Assembly (NCBI GenBank): GCA_003150395.1
Contig: QAMI01000044.1
Location: forward strand, 1-9,959
Direction of reading: 5' to 3'
Source of the DNA: Candidatus Gastranaerophilales bacterium
GTDB lineage: Bacteria; Cyanobacteriota; Vampirovibrionia; Gastranaerophilales; Gastranaerophilaceae
Length of the DNA stretch: 9,959 nt
The notes beneath the pieces are model-generated. The model saw only the letters and a list, made by a program, of their open reading frames with translations, was not told where the DNA came from and did not search any database. The translations under genes and the position numbers were made by a program. Every line of letters starts with the position of its first letter. Position 1 is the first letter of the stretch. Shown in pieces: positions 1-7,400 of the stretch.

Positions 1-8
1 ACAGAGTG

Positions 9-20
9 CCCCCCCCCCCC
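9..20. repeat. Homopolymer run of 12 C
   Basis: Positions 9-20 are twelve consecutive C, followed by T, CCCC and TCGG. This is striking in an otherwise very AT-rich leader. Runs of this kind are prone to slipped-strand length change and can tune a nearby promoter. They are also common places for assembly or sequencing error, and this one lies almost at the window edge, so either reading is possible. It sits about 120 bases upstream of the L,D-transpeptidase start. Confidence 0.6.
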
Positions 21-98
21 TCCCCTCGGCATTTTTATTGCGCTGAAATGTATATATGAAATTCTTTCTTACTAAATAATTCTGTAAAAATTTTCAAA

Positions 99-110
99 TT
101 TTGCGCAAAA
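99..110. promoter_or_regulatory. 12-bp perfect palindrome upstream of the L,D-transpeptidase
   Basis: TTTTGCGCAAAA is a perfect 12-bp palindrome ending 29 bases before the ATG at 140. Its position in the short AT-rich leader would suit an operator for a dimeric regulator. No clear -35/-10 pair could be placed next to it, and a chance palindrome of this size in AT-rich DNA is not rare. The site is reported as a candidate only. Confidence 0.2.
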
Positions 111-139
111 AATATTTTTCTTAGGTTTTAAGATTGTAT

Positions 140-766
140 ATGAAGATTACATTTACTCAAATTAAACATGCTTTAGGATTAACAGTTGCAGCAGGAGCTC
201 TGGCCGTTGCAGCACCGTCTGTGCGTGCTCAATCAGACAGCACTACATTGAAAAAAGATACCTTTGAACTTTCTGTAAAAGTACCGGCTACAGGGACAAC
301 CGGAGACTCTGTTCTTCTTTTCGCGCCAAGCCCGAAAGTAGAACTGGCTGGAGAACAAAAAAATGCTGCAATTGTTGTGGATTTATCAAAAAATGTTCTT
401 TATCAGTATGATGTAAATGGAAAGGCAACCTGCGCATATCTTGTTGCAAGCGGTAAAAAATCGACTCCAACTAAAACAGGATTAAGAATAGTTTCTCATG
501 TTGAGTCTTTTCCTTACAAATCAGCTCCTGCGTCCACCAAAAGAAGAAAAAAACCCTGGGATTACGGCCCGAGAATAATTTGTCTGGATACAATTGACCC
601 TGAAACTGGAAAACGCGGCAGAACAGGACAGTTTATTCATGGCAATGCCAATCCAAAAAGTATTGGGAAATATGCTTCTTTAGGATGCATTAGAATGGAC
701 AACGGAATTATAAAAAAACTGGCAAAAGAAGTTAAAAAAGGCGATTTAATTTTAATGATACAGTGA
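140..766 (+). CDS. Exported L,D-transpeptidase (YkuD domain)
   Basis: Predicted 208-residue exported YkuD-family L,D-transpeptidase. This family uses a catalytic Cys to make 3-3 cross-links in peptidoglycan or to attach proteins to it, acting in the periplasm. Residues 1-30 look like a signal peptide: K2, K9 and H10, a hydrophobic Ala/Leu/Val core, then VRA before Q31. The catalytic block is at the C-terminus: H167-G168, then 12 residues on S180-L-G-C183-I-R-M. C183 is the expected nucleophile and H167 the partner His. The common SHGC His is Leu here. Basic patches (KRRKK near 135) are visible. Start choice is uncertain: TTG at 134 is in frame and lies 8 bases after AGG (123-125), while ATG at 140 lies 14 bases after it. 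ATG is preferred on codon grounds. The gene is convergent with the next gene, with a 124-base gap, and no operon partner is visible. Confidence 0.88.
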   Translation: MKITFTQIKHALGLTVAAGALAVAAPSVRAQSDSTTLKKDTFELSVKVPATGTTGDSVLLFAPSPKVELAGEQKNAAIVVDLSKNVLYQYDVNGKATCAYLVASGKKSTPTKTGLRIVSHVESFPYKSAPASTKRRKKPWDYGPRIICLDTIDPETGKRGRTGQFIHGNANPKSIGKYASLGCIRMDNGIIKKLAKEVKKGDLILMIQ

Positions 767-785
767 TTATATTTAAATCATAAAA

Positions 786-811
786 CGAGGCCGGACTTTA
801 ATCCAACCTCG
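786..811 (-). terminator. Hairpin in convergent gap, probable terminator for the minus-strand gene
   Basis: CGAGG (786-790) pairs with CCTCG (807-811) and GGA (793-795) with TCC (802-804). A two-base mismatch lies between the helices and the loop is six bases. On the minus strand the stem is followed by TTTTAT, a short U tract, so it fits the end of the 1062-residue gene whose stop is 80 bases earlier. On the plus strand there is no T run after the stem, so termination of the L,D-transpeptidase here is less certain. Confidence 0.5.
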
Positions 812-844
812 CTCAAATCATCTATTCAATTGTGCTCTCTGAAT

Positions 845-870
845 TTCATACCTCCATTTTTATGTATGAA
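845..870. repeat. 7-bp inverted repeat in the convergent gap
   Basis: TTCATAC (845-851) and GTATGAA (864-870) are perfect inverted arms around a 12-base spacer. They could form a weak AT-rich hairpin in the 3' end of the minus-strand transcript. No U tract follows on either strand, so this is not called a terminator. Confidence 0.3.
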
Positions 871-873
871 CTA

Positions 874-887
874 TTGTTTGCAAACAA
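874..887. repeat. 14-bp perfect palindrome next to the stop of the minus-strand gene
   Basis: TTGTTTGCAAACAA is a perfect 14-bp palindrome that ends three bases from the stop codon at 891-893. With no loop it would not make a useful RNA hairpin, so a DNA-binding site is the more natural reading. One such palindrome is expected by chance in a window of this size, so its significance is low. Confidence 0.2.
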
Positions 888-890
888 CTT

Positions 891-3800
891 TTATTTTTTA
901 AGTTCCATCATTTCTTCAGAGTCAGGCATTCTATGATTTTTATTGAAGAAATCAGCAACTTTTTGAGCAAGTTCGTAGCTTTCGAACTTGTAAACAGAGC
1001 CGTCGCAGCTGAGAGTAACTTGACCGGCTTTGACATCAACTCTTGCATATTTACCGAAGCCATCACCTTTTTTATCAGGTGCGGTGTTATCAGCAATTGA
1101 CTCGCGTGCGACGCCTTGAACATATTCGTAAGTTTTACCTCCTGGAAGTTCAATTTTGTCTTTCAAGCCAAGTTCTGCGATATATATGTTTTTCTTTCTG
1201 TCTGTACCGTTTATGCCATGCCAGCCTTTAACAACCCCGACTGCAGCATAGAGATCTTTTGAATTGGAAATTCCGTATTTTTTACGGATGATATCCGCAA
1301 GATTTTTTCTTCCTACATGGAATGTTTCAACAGGTTCATCTTTACGGCTGAGGTCTTGCGCTGACGCTGAGCAATCATCAACCGGAACGGTATCAGGTTC
1401 AATAAGAGTAATCTCTTCATCCGGAACTTCTATAGGTCCGGCTTCCGGAGCTGCATTCCGCGGAGTAAGGTTTCTGCCTTCGAGGTTCTTTTCTGCTACC
1501 ATTCCTCTTAGAGCTGCATATGCATTGTCTGTATCATCATAGGTTTTACCCCATTTGCTTACTCCAAAGTTTATCATATTTGAAACGCCGCCGATAAGTG
1601 CCGCTGTACCAATACGACCCCATTCAATGTCAGTTTTTGCATCGTGGACTTCGCCGGTAACTTCGCCTTCAACAGTACCATGAGCTTTGCCATTGACAAC
1701 TGTTGAACCGCTATATTCAGCAGGACCTTCAAGGGTTACATCTGTTTCGAAATATGCCTTGCCATCAACAGAAACATGCTGAGTATATGGAATATTTGCC
1801 TGTCCTTTTGCAACTCCTGAAACCGTTCCTTTTCCGCTATATGTGTAAGGAAGATTATAGTCATGCGCATACTCATATGGTATTGACACATCCTGTGGGG
1901 TTGTAATTTCACTTGTCAGGATACCGTTTTCCCACACTTGGGATGTGTTGTAGACTGTACCATGTGCAGTTCCGCTTCCTGTGAAAGTTCCGGTCAGATT
2001 GCCGCCGCCGCTGTAGGTGTATGTATCTTTGTATGGAATTTCAACATTTCCTGTTGCTACACCTGATATATCGGTTTCTAAGTGTGCATCAGTATAGCCG
2101 CTTGCTTTACCGGTGAGTTTAGCCTGTGTTACGCCTGAGTAATTTACGACTTCTGAATAAGGTATAGCACCTGTTAGAGAAGCCCATTTTGCAAATTTAC
2201 CGGAAGCAAGTTTTGTTTTGCTGTAAAATTCCATAAATGCCGCAGTAGCACCTCCGGTAGCAGCACCGGTCAGACCTGCCAAACCTAGGCCGCCCCAGCG
2301 TTTAGCAATCGTCTGGTCGCCGCCGACATCAAGTCCTGCTCCTTCAAAGAGTTCTTTAGCCATTCTTCTTTCTCTAAGCTTGATTTGCTCTTTGTTGTCA
2401 TTTTGCATATCATCAATCAAGGCTTTTCTGTCAGCAATACCTGCATACAGGTCGGCTTTGTGGTACGGATCAGTTTTATACTCGTTATCTAGTCCGTGTT
2501 CGCCGGCAAGCTGTACCATACGGTCTTTGTACATGTCGCTAGAGAATTTGTAGCCGACGCCTTTGTAGGTATAATCAGCGGTTTCGCCATCTTTAACCGG
2601 GGTACCAAATCTATCGCCATTATTGATGATATATTCACGCATTTCTTTTTCACGTTTGCCTGAGAACGGGAATGTGTGATTTTTACCATCTTTTTTGTCG
2701 ATACCTTTTTTATCAGAATTATTCCAGTGAACTTCGGTATTTTTAATTCTATGTTCGGTTTCCATTTTGTCAACTTGAGCTTCAGCCATCGCTTCTGCAA
2801 GTTTGTCGACATCAATTTTATCTATATTGGCTCTAGATTCTTCGGCAACTTTTTCAAGTTCTTTGACTCGTTTAAGCTGAAGGTCGCCAATTTTCTTTTG
2901 AACATCTGCCGGGTATTTAGCTTCGAATGTGTTGTTAAACTCTTTAAGTTTTTCCATACGTTCATTAACTAAAGCATCAGCAGCTTTCTTCTTTTCAGGA
3001 TCAAGAGCATTTTTAATATCTTCTTTAGCTTGTTCTGCGGCTTTCTTATATTCTTCCTGAAGCTTGGCAACTTTGTTATCATCACCTTCTTTTTGAGCCT
3101 GATAGATATCAGCTTTATATTGTTTTTCAGCCGCTTTGTAAGCTGCACGAAGATTTGTTGACTCAGGAGTTTCAGCTTCCGACATCAATTTGGCAATTTC
3201 GTCCTGTCTTTTGAGGTCTTCAATTCCAAAATCTTTTTGCATTTGCTTCATTTCAGGAGTTAAAGCATCTGCTTTGAGTTTTGAAATTTTATCATCGTAT
3301 TTTTGATTTACGCCTCTTGCCTTGTAGTAATGTTCATTATCTACAATATCGCGTGCAATCATTTTCATTCTGTCCGGGCCAATATCAAATTCTTTTAAAG
3401 CTTTGTATTCAGCGAGTTCACGAATTTTTGCACTTGAATGTTCTTTATTGTTCCAGTCGATTTGTTCGCCTGTTCCAATTCTATTTTTCTTATTTAGATT
3501 TTTTGTAAATGCGTTATTATACTCTTTTTCAGCTTCTGCTTTATTACAATCCTGACTGTAATAACCAATAAGAGCTTGTGTTTTTTCTTCAAGAAGTTTT
3601 TCTTCATCCGCCGTTGCATGACCTTCTGCGAAATATTTAGTATTAAGCAGCAATGGGTTATCTTTTTTTAAGATTTCCAGGTTTTGGGCTTGTTTCATGA
3701 TTTTTGCACGATAAGTGAAGCGTGTATAATCATTAATAAGCTCATCTTTATTTTCAATATATCTGGCTTTCAAATAATTTTTGTAACCTTGAACTGCTTC

Positions 3801-4079
3801 TTCACGTGCAATTTTGTCAGTTGCAACCTGCTCAGGCGTAACTTTTGGTTTAAACTCTTCAAGTTTGTCCAAAGTTTCAACCGAAGTACCTTTTCTTTGC
3901 TCTACTTTTGTACCTTTACCACATAAGCTGTTAATAATTTGTTCTGTGGTGTAAGTTTTTTGCAAATTAGCAAACTGCTCAGGATTGTTCTTGATAAAGT
4001 TTTTCACTTTATCCGGACAAGAATCCCACTGAGCCTGGGTAATCCCGTACTGGTGAAAGTTAATCTCTTTAGCACACAT
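891..4079 (-). CDS. Large protein of unknown function with Gly-rich segments, beta repeats and a LysM-like C-terminus
   Basis: I do not recognise this 1062-residue protein as a named family. No signal peptide is visible. Residues 1-590 are highly charged and mostly helical, with Lys/Glu/Ala coiled-coil-like stretches (about 265-440). Two Gly-rich hydrophobic segments, 595-616 and 820-844, begin alike (RWGGLG, EWGRIG) and bracket a Thr/Gly/Tyr-rich beta-type region. That region has four IPY triplets (639, 681, 733, 763), each followed by a YSG (647, 689, 747, 789); SGVA-G-IPY and AHGTV blocks each occur twice. A linker rich in Pro and acidic residues (about 865-905) follows. Residues 918-979 resemble a degenerate LysM (ETFHVG start, IIRKKYGIS core, IELPGG end), suggesting glycan or peptidoglycan contact. 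The start is supported by AAAGGA (4085-4090 on the minus strand) five bases upstream. A membrane or envelope role is inference. Confidence 0.85.
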   Translation of the reverse strand: MCAKEINFHQYGITQAQWDSCPDKVKNFIKNNPEQFANLQKTYTTEQIINSLCGKGTKVEQRKGTSVETLDKLEEFKPKVTPEQVATDKIAREEAVQGYKNYLKARYIENKDELINDYTRFTYRAKIMKQAQNLEILKKDNPLLLNTKYFAEGHATADEEKLLEEKTQALIGYYSQDCNKAEAEKEYNNAFTKNLNKKNRIGTGEQIDWNNKEHSSAKIRELAEYKALKEFDIGPDRMKMIARDIVDNEHYYKARGVNQKYDDKISKLKADALTPEMKQMQKDFGIEDLKRQDEIAKLMSEAETPESTNLRAAYKAAEKQYKADIYQAQKEGDDNKVAKLQEEYKKAAEQAKEDIKNALDPEKKKAADALVNERMEKLKEFNNTFEAKYPADVQKKIGDLQLKRVKELEKVAEESRANIDKIDVDKLAEAMAEAQVDKMETEHRIKNTEVHWNNSDKKGIDKKDGKNHTFPFSGKREKEMREYIINNGDRFGTPVKDGETADYTYKGVGYKFSSDMYKDRMVQLAGEHGLDNEYKTDPYHKADLYAGIADRKALIDDMQNDNKEQIKLRERRMAKELFEGAGLDVGGDQTIAKRWGGLGLAGLTGAATGGATAAFMEFYSKTKLASGKFAKWASLTGAIPYSEVVNYSGVTQAKLTGKASGYTDAHLETDISGVATGNVEIPYKDTYTYSGGGNLTGTFTGSGTAHGTVYNTSQVWENGILTSEITTPQDVSIPYEYAHDYNLPYTYSGKGTVSGVAKGQANIPYTQHVSVDGKAYFETDVTLEGPAEYSGSTVVNGKAHGTVEGEVTGEVHDAKTDIEWGRIGTAALIGGVSNMINFGVSKWGKTYDDTDNAYAALRGMVAEKNLEGRNLTPRNAAPEAGPIEVPDEEITLIEPDTVPVDDCSASAQDLSRKDEPVETFHVGRKNLADIIRKKYGISNSKDLYAAVGVVKGWHGINGTDRKKNIYIAELGLKDKIELPGGKTYEYVQGVARESIADNTAPDKKGDGFGKYARVDVKAGQVTLSCDGSVYKFESYELAQKVADFFNKNHRMPDSEEMMELKK

Positions 4080-4491
4080 AATTGTCCTTTCTGCCCCTTT
4101 TACAATTGCAAAAAGCGCATTATTTTACATCTCAATTTATATCCTTATCACTATAAAGTTTTTATTCGGCACGAAATTGCGTAAAATTTAATACCAAAAA
4201 TCAACAATTTTCATATTTCTTGCTATTAGTGCATTTCAAGCCTAAAATTCACATTTACATTTCTTAATATACGTACTATTTGTATATATTTTCAAATTTG
4301 AGGGTATATTATATAATAATACATACCCGCTTTTCATAAAAATTCTAAAAGCTGGAATCCGAATGTAACATTTTGTAAATCTTTAGCGAAAAACACTCAA
4401 TTTTTTACTACATGCGACCGTTTATATATCTATATAGTCAAGATACGAGTGTTAATGTGCTATAAAAATATAATAAATAAAGAGGTTGCGT
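4080..4491. promoter_or_regulatory. Divergent AT-rich control region between the two large genes
   Basis: This 412-base gap separates the two divergent large genes and holds no credible gene. For the plus-strand gene, TATAAT at 4312-4317 with TTTTCA at 4289-4294 (17-base spacing) is the best promoter candidate and would give a leader of about 165 bases. Inverted arms GGGTAT (4302-4307) and ATACCC (4323-4328) straddle that -10 box. GCTTTT (4329-4334) and AAAAGC (4347-4352) could form a hairpin early in the leader. AACACTC (4392-4398) and GAGTGTT (4447-4453) are perfect 7-bp arms enclosing 48 bases shortly before the ribosome binding site. For the minus-strand gene only the AAAGGA ribosome binding site is clear; no good -35/-10 pair was found. 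None of the c-di-GMP riboswitch motifs I know are present. Confidence 0.45.
4481..4485 (+). promoter_or_regulatory. Ribosome binding site that decides the adhesin start
   Basis: AGAGG at 4481-4485 lies six bases before ATG at 4492. An in-frame TTG at 4486 directly abuts this site and could not be used with it, so the ATG at 4492 is the start and the protein has 1520 residues. Confidence 0.75.
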
Positions 4492-7400
4492 ATGAGAAAA
4501 TTACAAGCAAACAACAAAAGATTAGTACCTCTAATACTATGTTCAGTGTTAGTGTTGCAACAATCTTTGGCAAATCAAGCTTCAGCTGGTTTGGTTACCG
4601 ATGGTAACGGAAATGCAATTCCAACACATCCTGGAACCGGAGCTTATGAACTAAGACCAGATGCAATTAATAAAGATGCTCTGGTTGGTTTTAAACAGTT
4701 TCAAGATTTCAAGCTTTCTGAAGGCGAAATTGCGAACTTCATTTTCCAGGCTCTTCAACATGGAAGAGGACCAAATGGTGAACAACAACATATTTTTACT
4801 GACATCAATACCTTTGTAAACTTTGTTCAAAATCAGGGCGAAATCAAAGGTATTGTAAATGCTGTTCAGTCACTTGGAGGTGGGCTTAAATCAGACGGCA
4901 ACCTTGTATTTATTTCTCCAAACGGTATGATTGTAGGTTCAAGCGGGGTTTTGAATGTTGGCTCATTACAGGTTTTAACACCTTCAGTAGGCGACTTCGA
5001 CAAAATGAGAAACGGAATTCCTGACCCGAATTATACAAACTTCTCAGACGGTTCAACTCATGTACTCGCTCAGGATATTAACAAAACTTACAACCCAGCA
5101 GACCCAATGGCACGCTCCGGAAGCGGACAAATCTCTATTGATGGTAAAGTTTATGCAAGAGGCGATGTTGAACTTGCTGGCGGTAAAGTTGGTATTGGTA
5201 ACGGAGGCCTTCTTATCGCTGGTTTGGGCAACAATACTCAAGTGCTCAAAAATCAAAACGCTGCAGACACTCTTTTCAATTCGCTTGTAAATGTTGACAA
5301 CATGAATACCGGCAACGGCTTTGCTAATGCTAACGGTAAAATCGTCATAACTTCAAATGTAGGAACAAAAGTTGACGCTGGCGGAGCAATTAAAAACTTT
5401 GGAGCTAACAGTTCAACCACAATAACAAATACCGGAACTGAAGGTATTCAAATAAACGGTGAAGTTTCAAATCCAAATGGAAACTTAACCATTACAAACA
5501 AGGCCGGCGCATTAAATGTTGGAAATACTGGTGAACTTAAAAACAAAGGCACCATGACCATTACCAATGAAGAAAACGGTACAGGTCTTACTATAGACGG
5601 AATCGCAACCAATGATGGAACTCTAAATATTACAAATTCAAGCGGTGATGACGGTCTTAATATTGGCGGAAAGGTTACCAATAACACCGGCGCTGCAACT
5701 ATTTTAAACAAAAAAGGCGGATTAAACGTTAATGACGGTGCAACAGTAACCTCTAACGGAACAAGCCTTGATATGGATAATTATGGCTCTGATGGCTTCA
5801 ATATTGATGGTGATGTGATAAGCAACGCAGGAACTGCAGATTTATACAACCACGACAATGTATTTAATATCAATTCAACAGGGTCTGTTACCTCCAACGG
5901 TACGGATTTAAATATTACAAATGACGGCACTAACGGCTTGAATATTGCAGGTGAAGTCCATAACAACAGTGGAACTGCCAATATTTTAAATACCGAAGGC
6001 AGGTTAAATATTAAAACAGACGGGCTTGTTCAGTCTGACGGCGACGCTTTAAATATGACCAATAGAGGTAATGGTGGATTTAATATTGACGGCAGCGTGC
6101 TTAACAATGAAGGTACGGCTGATTTATTAAACACCGCTGGTGGCCTGAACGTTAATGCAGACGGAACTGTAACCTCTAATGGCACAAGCCTTGATATGAC
6201 TAATAATGGAGCTGATGGGCTTAATATCGAGGGTAAAGTCCTTAACAACAGTGGAACTGCGAATATTTTAAATACCGAAAACGGTTTAAATGTTAAAACT
6301 GGAGGACTTGTTCAGTCTGACGGCGATGCCTTAAATATGACAAACCAAGGCGATGGCGGATTTATTGTCGACGGAACAATACAAAATAACAAAAACATTG
6401 CAACATTAATAAATGAAGCAGGTGCATTCAATGTAAATGCCGGCGGGCAGGTAATTTCAAACGGCACAAAACTTGCAATGACAAACAGCGGCGCAGGCGG
6501 GCTTAATATTGCAGGGCTTGTAGATAATAATGCCGGAGAAGCCGGTATATCAAACATTAATACCGATGCAGGCTTAAATGTTCTAAACGGCGGTCGTGTT
6601 TCTAACGCCGGAACAAAATTACTTATGTCAAACAGTGGTAACCAAGGTTTAAATATCGCAGGAACTGTTGAGTCTACCGCAGGAAGCACTGAAATCAACA
6701 ACATGGGCGGCGGTTTACATGTAACAAATACCGGACTTGTTGAAAACAGTGGTGCTTCCCTTGATATGAACAACACCGGAGATGGCGGCTTTACAATTGA
6801 CGGTACTGTTAACAACAACACCGGAACTGCAAGCCTTAACAACGAAAATAACAAACTGCTTATTTCATCAACCGGCCGTGTTAACTCAAAAGGTTCTGAA
6901 TTAAATGTTACCAACAAAGGTAATAACGGAATGCATATCCAAGGTATTGTAAAACACCAAAATACTAACGGAAAAGTAAATTTCGTTAACCAAAATTCAA
7001 ATATGGTAATTGGTCATGAAACTACTGAATTCAACATTGATTCTGATGCAGACGTTAATATTAAAGTTACAGATGGAAATATTTTAAATTACGGTGTTCC
7101 AAAAACTTTAATCAGAACAACAAACAAAGCTGATTTAAATATGGACGTACTTAACGGCTCTATCGGTGAAGATCTTGGACTTTGCGACGGCGGAATCTGT
7201 ACCGGTGTCGGTCCTGGTGAAAGAGATTTGACAAAATCAATTAACACCGAAGTTGACGGAAGTATTACCGCATACAGCAAAGGAAACGGCGCGCTTATTA
7301 ATATTGCAAGCTTAGATAAGGATATGCACGTTAATAAAATCCATTCTGATGGTAAAGTAATCCTTCTTGCTGATGATAAATTAAATAAAGGTGCTACAGC

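Noticed and set aside
20..40. 3' end of a tRNA at the start of the window
   Set aside because: CTCGGCATTTTT resembles the end of the tRNA-Leu at 9244-9257, but no T loop (TTC) or T stem precedes it; only the C run is there.
4486..4491. TTG at 4486 as start of the adhesin
   Set aside because: It abuts the AGAGG ribosome binding site with no spacing, whereas ATG at 4492 has a six-base spacer and starts a normal signal peptide.
4080..4491. c-di-GMP riboswitch controlling the PilZ protein
   Set aside because: None of the conserved GEMM-type core motifs I know are present in the leader.
6312..6917. Minus-strand open frame of 201 codons, plus similar ones at 5448-6248
   Set aside because: The regular Asn/Gly repeat composition keeps the opposite strand free of stops. 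The predicted peptides are low-complexity Pro/Ser/Leu sequence with no recognisable domain.
5614..6960. CRISPR-like array
   Set aside because: The repeats are contiguous 141-base coding units in frame with no spacers of foreign type, so they are protein repeats.
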